Below the pieces are notes generated by a model. The model was not told the origin of the DNA and made no database searches. It saw only the letters and a program-made list of their open reading frames with translations. Below are positions 18,053 through 27,459 of a stretch of 64,000 bases of DNA, in pieces; position 1 is the stretch's first letter, and the number at the start of each line of letters is the position of its first letter. The DNA lies in contig NZ_CP014504.1 in assembly GCF_001590605.1 (NCBI RefSeq), forward strand, positions 682,001 to 746,000, read 5' to 3'. The DNA is from Pedobacter cryoconitis (GTDB taxonomy: Bacteria > Bacteroidota > Bacteroidia > Sphingobacteriales > Sphingobacteriaceae). The translations under genes were made by a program, and so were the position numbers.

Positions 18053-19408
18053 TTATTTAATTTGTGAAATACGGAACAGGGCTGCTCCATGTTTATTGAC
18101 CTTAGCAGTAAGGATTCCTTTGACATTACTTTTGTTGGTTTTGCTCCAGAGGTCTCTTACCTTACAGGGTTTGCTAAAACCAATGTCGTTCAGGTTTACA
18201 GAAATATCTGCCGCCCCGTTATCGTCTCCGGGATTAAAAAGTGCGACATATTTATCTCCGGTTTGCGGATCATCTGCGACCCAGCAGATCCCATTTGCAT
18301 TACGAAACAACTGTCGGTTATTAGTGCTGTTTTTCAGGATATTGATCACTTCACTGTTGTTCAGTAATGATAGTGTAAATGCGTCATTTCCCGGCAAATC
18401 GCCACCAAACATCAATGGTGAACGGAATATTGTCCACAGGGTCATCAGGGTATATTGTTCATCTCTGGTAAATGCTGTCATTCTTGGATTTCCGCGCTCT
18501 GCACGAATACCTATTTTCCCAAGCGGGAGCATATCCCCATCTGGCCAGGCACCAGGTGCACGATAGTTGTTCCAGCGCTCAAATACATCAAAATGATCTT
18601 TCAGCATAGTCCAGTTGTCCCAGAAATCGTCTACAGTACGCCACATATTGGCATGGTTCTGCACATGGGCAGCATTTGCTATGGGAGTTTCTCCGGGCGA
18701 AGTGCTCAGCACAATCTTTCTGCCTGTGAGTGCGATTGCTTTACGGATCATCTCTATTTCCCCGGTATGGTAAGGTCTGGAAAGGTCATCCACCTTAATG
18801 AAATCTACTCCCCATGAACTATACAGTTTAAATAGCGAGTTATAATATTCCTGTGCACCATCACGTCCAGCCACTACAGTGTACATGTCACGCAGCCACT
18901 TGCATTGCAGTTCTGTGCTGTAAATATCTTTAGCGGTTGCCTTACTTCCCATAATTGGAAGATTGCGTTTTACAGCTTCTACTGGAATGCCCCGCATGAT
19001 GTGAATGCCGAATTTTAATCCTTTTTGATGAATGTAATCTGCCAGAGGTTTAAATCCCTTACCGTTTGCAGCAGATGGAAAACGGTTGACAGCCGGCTGG
19101 AACCGGCCATAGGCATCGAGTACATAGTCAGGATCTTTTTCATTATAGCCGTTTGCTTTGTCGTTACCTACGTACCAGCGGATGTCTACCACTACATATT
19201 CCCATCCAAATGCTTTCAGATTTTTATGCATATAATCTGCATTGCTTTTTACTTCAGATTCCACTACCGTGGGGCCAAAGCAATCCCAGCTGTTCCAGCC
19301 CATTGGAGGCGTCTCAGCCCAATTGTGAAAATCTTTTTGTTGTGCATTCACTCTGGTAAGCATTCCGGTCAGGAGTGCAAATGCCAATATTATCTTTTTA
19401 CTGACCAT
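18053..19408 (-). CDS. GH27 glycosidase: alpha-galactosidase or beta-L-arabinopyranosidase
   Basis: The start at 19408 (MVSKKIILAFALLTGML...) gives a signal peptide ending RVNAQQ and overlaps the end of araD by 11 nt; an ATG 30 nt further upstream is less likely. GH27 (clan GH-D) hallmarks: TPPMGWNSWDCFG, then the nucleophile Asp in WGVDFIKVDD and the acid/base Asp in MWRTVDDFWDNW, with a C-terminal beta-sandwich. GH27 enzymes retain configuration and remove alpha-galactose; some remove the stereochemically matching beta-L-arabinopyranose. Being embedded between araD and araA makes release of L-arabinose a plausible job. It should act in the periplasm. Confidence 0.88.
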   Translation of the reverse strand: MVSKKIILAFALLTGMLTRVNAQQKDFHNWAETPPMGWNSWDCFGPTVVESEVKSNADYMHKNLKAFGWEYVVVDIRWYVGNDKANGYNEKDPDYVLDAYGRFQPAVNRFPSAANGKGFKPLADYIHQKGLKFGIHIMRGIPVEAVKRNLPIMGSKATAKDIYSTELQCKWLRDMYTVVAGRDGAQEYYNSLFKLYSSWGVDFIKVDDLSRPYHTGEIEMIRKAIALTGRKIVLSTSPGETPIANAAHVQNHANMWRTVDDFWDNWTMLKDHFDVFERWNNYRAPGAWPDGDMLPLGKIGIRAERGNPRMTAFTRDEQYTLMTLWTIFRSPLMFGGDLPGNDAFTLSLLNNSEVINILKNSTNNRQLFRNANGICWVADDPQTGDKYVALFNPGDDNGAADISVNLNDIGFSKPCKVRDLWSKTNKSNVKGILTAKVNKHGAALFRISQIK

Positions 19409-20096
19409 AATAACTATCCGGACCATGTTTACGTTCAAAATGCTTTTTTATCAGTGCCTCTTTTAATTTTGGTGACTGCTGGTTAATTTGTCTTGTCAGC
19501 AGGGCCATATGCGCAACGGTTTCCAGTACAGCACTGTTATAAACTGCTTTTTCGGCTGTCTTTCCCCAAGTAAACGGTGCATGATTTCCAACCAGGATCA
19601 TTTCAACCTCATGATGATCATAACCGAGTTTTTTAAAATGATTGATGATCTGAAAGCCAGTTTCGTATTCGTAATCTCCATTGATCATTTCATCACTCAT
19701 TGGAGGAGCACAAGGTATATCCACAGTAAGGTGGTCGGCATGCGTAGTACCAAAAATCGGAATATCTGTTTGTGCCTGTGCCCAGGACGTAGCATAAGTA
19801 GAATGGGTATGGACTATCCCATTGATCCCGTCCCAATGTTTGTAAAGTACAGCATGGGTTTTAGTGTCAGAAGATGGTCTGAGTGTTCCTGCTACAATGT
19901 TGCCGTCGAAATCAACGATGACCATTTTATCTGGTGTCAGCTCTTTGTATGGCACGCCGCTTGGTTTGATCGCAAATACACCTCTATCTCTGTCTGCTGC
20001 ACTTACATTTCCAAAAGTAAAGAGCACAAGTCCTAACCTTGGCAGTTCCATGTTGGCCTCGTAGGCTGTTTCGCGTATTAGTTTATAATCGGTCAT
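19398..20096 (-). CDS. araD: L-ribulose-5-phosphate 4-epimerase
   Basis: AraD converts L-ribulose 5-phosphate to D-xylulose 5-phosphate with a divalent metal, joining arabinose breakdown to central metabolism. It belongs to the class II aldolase fold: LFTFGNVSAADRDRG near the N-terminus, IKPSGVPYKEL, LRPSSDTKTHAVLY (with the Asp of the active site) and the metal histidines in IVHTHSTYATSWAQ, followed by GTTHADHLTVDIPC. The length of 232 matches the family. It overlaps araB by 4 nt (translational coupling) and GH27 by 11 nt. Confidence 0.96.
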   Translation of the reverse strand: MTDYKLIRETAYEANMELPRLGLVLFTFGNVSAADRDRGVFAIKPSGVPYKELTPDKMVIVDFDGNIVAGTLRPSSDTKTHAVLYKHWDGINGIVHTHSTYATSWAQAQTDIPIFGTTHADHLTVDIPCAPPMSDEMINGDYEYETGFQIINHFKKLGYDHHEVEMILVGNHAPFTWGKTAEKAVYNSAVLETVAHMALLTRQINQQSPKLKEALIKKHFERKHGPDSYYGQ

Positions 20097-21793
20097 GATA
20101 CATAAGGTTTGATGTCCTTTTTGCTGTATTTCTCTACATATCTGCCCAATGCCAGATATTCCTGATAATGCTGGTTATACATCTTTTTCTTTTTCTGATT
20201 TGGCTGATATTCTGCTTCGAAACCTGTTCCCATAATTTCCATTGCGGTTTCGATATTTGGATGGATTCCAGCAGCTACAGCAGCGAACATGGCCGCCCCA
20301 AGTGCACAGGTGTGCTCAAACCGGTGAATTTTGATAGGCATTTCTAATACATCAGCCATCATCTGCATGATATAAGGTGATTTTTTTGCGACTCCTCCAA
20401 TACCGATTATTCCTTTTACCGGAACCCCCTGTTCTTTGAATCTGTCAACAATGCTTTTTGCACCAAAACAGGTTGCAGCAGCTAAGGCACGGAAAAACCT
20501 TGGTGCATCAGTACCCAGGCTTAAACCGGAGATCGCACCTTTCAATTCCTGGTTTGCGTCTGGAGTCCGCCTTCCGTTCAACCAGTCAATGGCCAGCTCT
20601 GCATAATCGTTATCACCTAATAGTTCGGCCTGTTCACTTAGACTTGAAATAATCTTAGCTTCCAGTTCATCTTTTAAAGCAACTGCGGTTGCCTGGTCAA
20701 TTAAGTCTGATTGAGTGAGAAGATGATCTAATGGCCAGCTAATTAGATTTTTAAACCAGGCATAGACATCGCCAAAGGCCGATTGACCAGCTTCTAAACC
20801 CATTGTTCCGGGAATAACAGAGCCATTTACTTGTCCGCAAATACCTTTGACCAGTTTACCATCAAGGTCAGCCAGCGGTGCTACAAGGATGTCGCAAGTG
20901 CTGGTGCCCATGATTTTACACAGGTAGTAAGGTGATATCTGCCCGCCAACTGCCCCCATATGTGCATCAAATGCGCCTACGCCAACTACCACATCTGTTG
21001 ATAGTCCCAGCCGGCTTGCCCATTCTTCACTCAAGGTGCCTGCAGGCTCATCAGAAGTATAAGTATCCTGGAAAAGCTTTTCTCTGAACCCTGACAATAG
21101 CGGGTCTAATTTGCTGAAAAATTCTTCTGGAGGAAGACCGTCAAACTCTTCTGCCCAAAGCGCTTTATGTCCTGCTGCACAGCGGCTCCGTTTCATTTTT
21201 CTGGCGTCGTTGCCCCCTGTTAACAGGAAAGGAATCCAATCGCAATGCTCTACCCATGAAAAAATGGCACTGCGAATTGCGGGATCTTCCTTCAATACAT
21301 GAAGAAGTTTGGCCCAAAACCATTCGGAAGAATAAATTCCACCTACATATTTAAGATAGTTTGTCTTGAATTTAGTGGCGTGATCGTTGATCTGTGCCGC
21401 TTCTTTGATTCCTGTATGATCTTTCCATAATACAAACATGGCGTTTGGATTTTCTTCGAGACCAGGGGTGAGGGCGAGAGGGGTTCCGGTGATGTCAACG
21501 GCTACAGGAGTAGAACCTGTCGTATCTACAGCAATCCCTTTGATAGCAGCAGCTACTGCTTCGCCGCCGGCTTTTGCGATACAATCTTTAATAGTATGCT
21601 CTAACCCCTCAATGTAGTCAAGAGGATGTTGTCTGAACTGATTTAATGCAGGCTCACAATAAAGTTTTTTTTGCCACCTTTTATAATAATAAACTGAGGA
21701 AGAGAGCTCTGCTCCATTTTCGGTATTTACAATTACAGAGCGAACAGAATCCGATCCGTAATCTATACCGATGACATATTTGGTTAGATTCAT
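20093..21793 (-). CDS. araB: Ribulokinase
   Basis: AraB phosphorylates L-ribulose to L-ribulose 5-phosphate. It is an FGGY-family kinase with the N-terminal ATPase fold start IGIDYGSDSVRSVIVN, the segment GIAVDTTGSTPVAVD, substrate region SRCAAGHKALW, GVGAFDAHMGAVGG and MGTSTCDILVA, and the C-terminal ATP-binding motif GIGGVAKKSPYIMQMMADV. At 566 residues it has the ribulokinase size. It is the first gene of the operon, and an AraR-type palindrome lies only 12 nt upstream of its ATG, where a bound regulator could block transcription or translation start. Confidence 0.97.
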   Translation of the reverse strand: MNLTKYVIGIDYGSDSVRSVIVNTENGAELSSSVYYYKRWQKKLYCEPALNQFRQHPLDYIEGLEHTIKDCIAKAGGEAVAAAIKGIAVDTTGSTPVAVDITGTPLALTPGLEENPNAMFVLWKDHTGIKEAAQINDHATKFKTNYLKYVGGIYSSEWFWAKLLHVLKEDPAIRSAIFSWVEHCDWIPFLLTGGNDARKMKRSRCAAGHKALWAEEFDGLPPEEFFSKLDPLLSGFREKLFQDTYTSDEPAGTLSEEWASRLGLSTDVVVGVGAFDAHMGAVGGQISPYYLCKIMGTSTCDILVAPLADLDGKLVKGICGQVNGSVIPGTMGLEAGQSAFGDVYAWFKNLISWPLDHLLTQSDLIDQATAVALKDELEAKIISSLSEQAELLGDNDYAELAIDWLNGRRTPDANQELKGAISGLSLGTDAPRFFRALAAATCFGAKSIVDRFKEQGVPVKGIIGIGGVAKKSPYIMQMMADVLEMPIKIHRFEHTCALGAAMFAAVAAGIHPNIETAMEIMGTGFEAEYQPNQKKKKMYNQHYQEYLALGRYVEKYSKKDIKPYVS

Positions 21794-21805
21794 GGTAATT
21801 ATAAT

Positions 21806-21824
21806 AAACGTCTAATTAACGTTT
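21806..21824 (-). promoter_or_regulatory. AraR-type operator 1, just upstream of araB
   Basis: AAACGTCTAATTAACGTTT is a perfect palindrome in its 6-nt arms (AAACGT / ACGTTT) around a 7-nt spacer. The same arms and spacer recur at 21931, 36601, 38040 and 38065. It ends 12 nt from the araB ATG, so it lies within or next to the 5' untranslated region rather than in the -33 region as at the other sites. Confidence 0.75.
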
Positions 21825-21930
21825 ATTTTTTTGAGAAATGAAAATTATTCTGAAATTTATTTCAGGTTTCGTTATTTCCAGGCTTATCAGATGCTTTTTG
21901 GGCTGGGGCTGAAATTTCAAAATAAATAAT

Positions 21931-21970
21931 AATCGTTCATTTGACATTTAATTTAAAATTTATACATTAG
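21931..21970 (+). promoter_or_regulatory. AraR-type operator 2 and promoter of the GH43 gene
   Basis: The operator AATCGTTCATTTGACATTT (21931-21949) contains a Bacteroidota -33 element TTTG (21940-21943). After 19 nt follows TACATTAG (21963-21970), a one-mismatch fit to the -7 consensus TAnnTTTG. The repressor site therefore covers the -33 box, with the transcript expected to start about 65 nt before the GH43 ATG. Confidence 0.75.
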
Positions 21971-22041
21971 CCTGGGCTGCAATTAAAGCCTCGCGGCTTA
22001 CTCAACAAACAGAACCAGATAACCAAGAACAAGAGCCAGGT

Positions 22042-23043
22042 ATGAATTTTTTAAAGTTGCGGCCGGGGCTGCTGATTTATGGTCGTGTGCTCTTGATGAG
22101 CGTTATTATTTTTACATTGACAAGCGGGGCTGCGGTGGCCCAGAAATCAAAAAATACGGCTTATCTTTTTACCTACTTTACTGGTAATAAAGGGTTGGAA
22201 GAATCAATCCATTTTGCGATTAGTGATGACGGTTACACCTATCGCGCATTAAATCATAATCAGCCAGTCATCAGTTCTGCTGCAATCAGTTCAACAGGTG
22301 GAGTACGCGATCCGCATATTTTACGCGGATCGGATGGAAAGACCTTTTATATGGTTGTGACAGATATGGTCTCAGCTAAAGGCTGGGATGCTAACCGGGC
22401 AATGGTATTGTTAAAGTCTGCAGATCTTGTGAACTGGACTTCAAGTATTGTCAACATCCAGAAGCGATTTCCTGATCAGGAGAATTTACTGCGTGTGTGG
22501 GCACCTCAAACTATATATGACAAGAAAGCTGGTAAGTATATGGTTTATTGGTCTATGAAACATGGGGCTGATCCGGATAAAATATACTGGGCTTATGCCA
22601 ATAAGGACTTTACAGATCTGGAAAATGAACCTCAACAACTTTTCTTTAGCCCAACCAATGGTGCTTGTATTGATGGAGATATCATCTATGATCAGGGAAA
22701 ATATCATTTGTTCTTTAAAACTGAAGGGGAGGGCTTAGGGATTCGCGTTGCAGTTTCGGATAAGCTGAAAGAAGGCTATATTTTACGTGATGGATATGTG
22801 CAGCAGACGAAAGATCCTGTAGAAGGTGCCGGGGTTTTTAAACTTAATACTGGAGAAGGGTATATCCTGATGTATGATGTCTATACAAAAGGCCGCTATC
22901 AATTTACCAAAACAAAAGATTTAAAACATTTCAGTGTGATTGATCATGAGGTAAAGATGGATTTTCATCCGCGGCATGGTACAGTTCTTCCAATTACTGC
23001 ACAGGAAGCAAAAGTATTGTTAAGAAAATGGGATATCAGGTAA
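22042..23043 (+). CDS. GH43-family exported glycosidase
   Basis: A long N-terminal signal sequence (hydrophobic segment LLMSVIIFTLTSGAAVAQ, cleavage near residue 34) is followed by a five-bladed beta-propeller of the GH43 type. The three catalytic acids can be assigned: base Asp in GGVRDPHILRG, pKa-modulating Asp in GACIDGDIIYD, and acid Glu in KDPVEGAGVFKL. GH43 members are inverting arabinofuranosidases, xylosidases, arabinanases or exo-beta-1,3-galactanases; the subfamily cannot be fixed by eye. The promoter carries an AraR-type operator and the gene is divergent from araB, so arabinose release is likely. The regulator gene follows within 65 nt. Confidence 0.82.
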   Translation: MNFLKLRPGLLIYGRVLLMSVIIFTLTSGAAVAQKSKNTAYLFTYFTGNKGLEESIHFAISDDGYTYRALNHNQPVISSAAISSTGGVRDPHILRGSDGKTFYMVVTDMVSAKGWDANRAMVLLKSADLVNWTSSIVNIQKRFPDQENLLRVWAPQTIYDKKAGKYMVYWSMKHGADPDKIYWAYANKDFTDLENEPQQLFFSPTNGACIDGDIIYDQGKYHLFFKTEGEGLGIRVAVSDKLKEGYILRDGYVQQTKDPVEGAGVFKLNTGEGYILMYDVYTKGRYQFTKTKDLKHFSVIDHEVKMDFHPRHGTVLPITAQEAKVLLRKWDIR

Positions 23044-23108
23044 TCCGGGTGTTGATTACAAAGATATTGTTTGTCATTAATGCGCTAACGAATTCAATAA
23101 CTACAAAA

Positions 23109-26100
23109 ATGCGTTTACTGCAGTTGATTATTTTTGTTGTTTTTTTTGGAATTCAACCTTACGCTGTCCAGGCGCAGTTATGGTCAGAAAATAGTGGAAA
23201 GTCACTCTATGGTGATTATGCATTTAAAACCTATACCATTGCTGATGGACTTCCATCTAAAAGTACAACCGCTACCTTCAAAGATAGCAGAGGGTTTATA
23301 TGGGTTGGTACAGAAAATGGTTTATGCCGTTTTGATGGTTACACCTTCAAAATTTTTAATCACAAGCCTGCCGACAGTACGTCTATCAGTAACAATTTTG
23401 TAAGCAGCATTGTGGAGGACCGGAAAGGAATGTTATGGGTAGGTACAATGGACGGCTTGAATAGGATGGATCCGATGACCGAAAAATTCCAGTCCTTTTA
23501 TCATAAAGAATCGCTTCCCTCATCTATTAGTAATAACAAAATATGGGCATTGCTCTGCGACAGACAGGGGATAATCTGGGTAGGAACTGATGATGGGTTT
23601 AACAGGTATCACGAATCTACCAGATCCTTTACCGCCTATCAGCCCAATTCTAAATTGCCATATACCATGGTCGGCAAGTCTGTTAATGCTATTATTGAAG
23701 ATAAACAGGGACAGCTCTGGCTGGGGAACTGGAGCGGAGGGTTAAACAGGTTCGACAAACGTACGCAGCGCTTCAGTAATTTTAGGCAAAAGCAGTTGCC
23801 CGGATCCAAAAATCCGAACGATATCTGGACGCTCACCTCTGATAAAAACGGAATGATATGGGTAGGTACCTATTGGAATGGATTATTTCGTTTTGATACC
23901 GGAACAAATTCCTTTACTCCAATTACACCTCCAGATAAAAGTAGTACAGGAGTTTATAGTATCCTGCCTTTAACGGAGCATATTTTGCTTGTTGGTGGAA
24001 ATAATGGCTTTTACTGGCTGGATACCCGGAACAATAAATGGGAGGCGATTAAAAACCTGGTAAATTATCCTTTTGGTGGTGCCTATAAAGATAAGGATAA
24101 CATTATCTGGATCAACGCCAAGAATGGGTTTTTGAAGATTGACAGTAAACAATATAAGTTTGAGCTGGAAGACCTGAAACTAGGCAATACTGAAGTGAAA
24201 AGCATAGCAAGTAAAGATGACCGCCTTTGGATCGGTACGAATAAGGGCTTGTTTGTATTTGATTACCGAACGGGACAACTGTCAGTTCTGAAGAAAAACG
24301 GGACGAAAAACAGCCTCAAAAGTAATGATATCAGTAAACTTTATTTTGATACCAAAGGAATCCTGTGGATCTTAACTGAAGATGGATTCGATAGTTATAA
24401 TCTGCAGAAAAAGGAATTTTCCCACCATTTCCATCATTCTATTTTGGGCAGTCTTTTCAATGAAGACGTTTTCAGGGACATTCTTGAAGCCGAGCCTGGT
24501 ATTTATTATCTGGCTACTGATGCTGGCCTGAAAATTTACAATAGCTTCAACAATACTTTTAAGCATTATTACAGCAATAAGAACGACAAATATGCCTTAA
24601 GTAATAACCACCTTTATTCTTTATTAAAGGATCAGAATGGGGAGATATGGATTGGAACTTATGGTGGTGGATTGAACCACTTTAATCCTGTTACTGGACG
24701 TTTCCGGGCTTTCGGGCCTGCGGAAAACTCCGGGAGTGGGGTTAGCAGTAATATTATCAGGGGGCTATTCCGGGATTCAGGTAACAATATCTGGGTTTCC
24801 ACGCCAGATGGACTTAATAAGTATGATTTTAAGCGCAAACGGTTTGTAGTTTATTCTAAAGTTGATGGTTTTTCCAGTAATGTATTCAGGGATGTTACGG
24901 AAGATCGTAAAGGTAACATCTGGGTAACTACTGAAAACGGGTTGTCAAAATTAAATCCTGCAAATATGGTTATCAATAATTTTGATGAGGCGGATGGTGT
25001 GTATGTGAATTCGGTGATGCTCAATAATGGGGAAAGTATTTATCTTGCCGGAGCACGGGGTGGGGTAATTAAATTCAATCCGCTTACCATCCAATTTAAT
25101 AAGATGGTACCTCCGGTTTATTTTACAGATTTTCAACTGTTCAACAAATCTATTGTTGCTGATTCGGGAGGGCCACTCAGACAAAACCTGAACATTGCAA
25201 CCGAACTGACGCTGGATTATGAACAGAGTGTGTTTTCCTTTGAATTTGTTGGACTCAATTATCGCCATTCGGAAAAAAATCAATACGCTTATATGCTGAT
25301 TGGATTTGATAAAAAATGGAATTACGTAGGTACGCAACGTAAAGCCACCTATACCAACTTAAACCCGGGAACCTATAAACTCTGGATCCGGGCTTCCAAT
25401 AACGATGGGGTCTGGAACAAGGAGGGCAGGGTGCTGATGATTTGCATTCGCTCGCCATGGTATTGGAGATGGTGGGCTTATGTAGTTTATGCAGTTGCAG
25501 CCGGTCTGCTGATCTATTTGTACTTTATTTACAGGAAGAAACAAGATGAGCTGAAATACAAGATAAGGGTGGCCAGTATAGAAAGTGAAAAGGAAAAAGA
25601 GCTCAGTGAAAAGAAACTCTCCTTCTTTACTAACATCTCCCATGAATTTCGTACACCACTTACCTTAATTATAAATCCGATCAAGGAACTGTTGTATCAT
25701 GATGATAAAAATGTGGATATCAGTAACCTTAATATTGTATATCGGAATGCAAAACGTCTCCTTAGCCTGGTAGATCAGTTACTGCTGTTCAGAAAAGCGG
25801 ATTCCGGGGCTGATCTGCTGAAGGCTGCTGATCTGGAAATTGTGAACCTGTGTAAAGAAGTTTATTTGTGTTTTTCTCACCTCGCCAGCTCAAGAAATAT
25901 CAGGTATGAATTTCTGAGTGCTGCAACACATATCTGGATATACGCTGATAGGGGAAAATTAGAAATTGCTATTTTTAATTTGCTGTCAAATGCGATTAAG
26001 TTTACCCCGGACGGGGGAAGTGTAAAACTTGAAATTCTTGAAGCATCCGATAGGCTAACTATACAAATCAGTGATACAGGTTGTGGCATTCCTGAAGCAG

Positions 26101-27239
26101 CCGGAGAGAAAATCTATAACAGGTTTTATCAGGAAGCAGATGAAAATAGTTCTTTAAGAACGGGGTTTGGAATAGGGCTGTTTTTGGTACGTAATTTTAT
26201 TGAAAGCCATGGCGGATCTATTACTTATAAGAGTATCGCTAATCAAGGGACTACTTTTTCGGTTGAATTGTTAAAAGGAAAGTGCCACATCAATCCTGAT
26301 CAGCTTATTCCAGAAACGGGAATGAGCTCTCAGCTGTTGATGGAATTGAGTGATGAACATGGAATCCAATCAGAACAGCTGATTACTGAGCAGTATGATC
26401 ATGACCTGACATCAGAAAAAAAATCAATCCTGATTATAGATGACAATCCATCCATCAGGAATTACTTAATTGGGATTTTCAAAGCGCAGTATCAATTGTT
26501 TGTTGCAGAAAGCGGGGAGCAGGGGATGGAGATGATTCGTGAAATACTGCCTGATTTTATTATCAGCGATGTAATGATGCAGGGGATTACCGGGATAGAG
26601 ATTTGTAGCCTGGTCAAGGAAGATGCTGCTTTATGTCATATACCGGTAGTACTATTAACGGCCAGTACTTCTCCGGAAATTAAATTGAAAGGACTGGAAA
26701 TTGGTGCTGATGATTATATTAGTAAACCTTTTGATAAAGATTTGCTGATGGCCAGGGTGGCTGGAATTTTGAAAAGTAAGAACAGCCTTCAGAAATATTT
26801 CTACAATGAAATTACGCTGAACCCAAATAATTCAAAGATCTCAGCAGAGTACAGGGATTTTCTCCAGCAGTGTATCCAGATTGTAGAGCTGTACATTACC
26901 GATCCAAATTTTAATATTCAGGTACTTGCGGATGAGATTGGCATGTCCCGGTCCAACTTGTTTGTTAAAATTAAATCCATATCCGGCAGATCCTCTAACA
27001 GTTTTATTCGCTTTATCCGGCTTCGGAAGGCGGCCGAAATATTTATCAATACAGATAATACGATATCTGAAACCATGTTTATGGTTGGGATTATTGATAG
27101 TAAATATTTCAGAGCGCAGTTTCATAAACTCTTTAACATGAATCCTTCTGATTATATCCGGAAATACAGAAAGAACTTTTCTAATCAGATCAGCCTTGGC
27201 AAAGGCATCAAAACAAATCCAGGCCGCTTTGATCCGTAA
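23109..27239 (+). CDS. Hybrid two-component system regulator (HTCS)
   Basis: I chose the ATG at 23109 (MRLLQLIIFVVFFG), which gives a clean signal peptide ending VQAQ; an upstream ATG at 23028 overlaps the GH43 gene. In order: signal peptide; about 14 Reg_prop beta-propeller repeats (IWVGT.NGL.R pattern) forming two propellers; a Y_Y_Y domain (about 690-770); a membrane helix (about 784-810); HisKA with His845 in NISHEFRTPL; HATPase with NAIKFTPDGG and GFGIGLFLV; a receiver with Asp1154 in IISDVMM; and an AraC-type HTH (about 1255-1365). HTCS proteins sense oligosaccharide in the periplasm and activate a PUL. The adjacent susC/susD/GH30/GH35 genes are its likely target. Confidence 0.95.
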   Translation: MRLLQLIIFVVFFGIQPYAVQAQLWSENSGKSLYGDYAFKTYTIADGLPSKSTTATFKDSRGFIWVGTENGLCRFDGYTFKIFNHKPADSTSISNNFVSSIVEDRKGMLWVGTMDGLNRMDPMTEKFQSFYHKESLPSSISNNKIWALLCDRQGIIWVGTDDGFNRYHESTRSFTAYQPNSKLPYTMVGKSVNAIIEDKQGQLWLGNWSGGLNRFDKRTQRFSNFRQKQLPGSKNPNDIWTLTSDKNGMIWVGTYWNGLFRFDTGTNSFTPITPPDKSSTGVYSILPLTEHILLVGGNNGFYWLDTRNNKWEAIKNLVNYPFGGAYKDKDNIIWINAKNGFLKIDSKQYKFELEDLKLGNTEVKSIASKDDRLWIGTNKGLFVFDYRTGQLSVLKKNGTKNSLKSNDISKLYFDTKGILWILTEDGFDSYNLQKKEFSHHFHHSILGSLFNEDVFRDILEAEPGIYYLATDAGLKIYNSFNNTFKHYYSNKNDKYALSNNHLYSLLKDQNGEIWIGTYGGGLNHFNPVTGRFRAFGPAENSGSGVSSNIIRGLFRDSGNNIWVSTPDGLNKYDFKRKRFVVYSKVDGFSSNVFRDVTEDRKGNIWVTTENGLSKLNPANMVINNFDEADGVYVNSVMLNNGESIYLAGARGGVIKFNPLTIQFNKMVPPVYFTDFQLFNKSIVADSGGPLRQNLNIATELTLDYEQSVFSFEFVGLNYRHSEKNQYAYMLIGFDKKWNYVGTQRKATYTNLNPGTYKLWIRASNNDGVWNKEGRVLMICIRSPWYWRWWAYVVYAVAAGLLIYLYFIYRKKQDELKYKIRVASIESEKEKELSEKKLSFFTNISHEFRTPLTLIINPIKELLYHDDKNVDISNLNIVYRNAKRLLSLVDQLLLFRKADSGADLLKAADLEIVNLCKEVYLCFSHLASSRNIRYEFLSAATHIWIYADRGKLEIAIFNLLSNAIKFTPDGGSVKLEILEASDRLTIQISDTGCGIPEAAGEKIYNRFYQEADENSSLRTGFGIGLFLVRNFIESHGGSITYKSIANQGTTFSVELLKGKCHINPDQLIPETGMSSQLLMELSDEHGIQSEQLITEQYDHDLTSEKKSILIIDDNPSIRNYLIGIFKAQYQLFVAESGEQGMEMIREILPDFIISDVMMQGITGIEICSLVKEDAALCHIPVVLLTASTSPEIKLKGLEIGADDYISKPFDKDLLMARVAGILKSKNSLQKYFYNEITLNPNNSKISAEYRDFLQQCIQIVELYITDPNFNIQVLADEIGMSRSNLFVKIKSISGRSSNSFIRFIRLRKAAEIFINTDNTISETMFMVGIIDSKYFRAQFHKLFNMNPSDYIRKYRKNFSNQISLGKGIKTNPGRFDP

Positions 27240-27287
27240 TTGCCCGTCATCCCTCATTTTTTATGTTTTTGATTATAAAACCAAGTA

Positions 27288-27317
27288 TTTACCCCTTAAA
27301 AATTGTCTGTTTACCCC
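27288..27317 (+). promoter_or_regulatory. TTTACCCC direct repeat, candidate HTCS binding site
   Basis: TTTACCCC occurs at 27288-27295 and again at 27310-27317, 22 nt start to start (two helical turns), followed by TTTG at 27329. Tandem direct repeats about 21-22 nt apart upstream of susC suit a dimeric AraC-type domain such as the one in the HTCS encoded immediately upstream. None of the AraR-type palindromes is present in this gap of 220 nt. Confidence 0.5.
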
Positions 27318-27459
27318 CCTTCATTCTCTTTGAAACCATCGAATTTAGCCCCGGTTAAGCTATTCGAAATACCTGAATTCCGGCCAGGCCCTGAGCAAAT
27401 GCCTGCCTGATTCATTCGTTAAAAGATTAACTAAAACACTAAACCAAATATAAAGCGAT

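Noticed and set aside
19488..20036. 182-codon open frame on the plus strand inside araD
   Set aside because: It is antisense to a clearly identified gene and its translation has no recognisable features; long antisense frames are common opposite well-biased codons.
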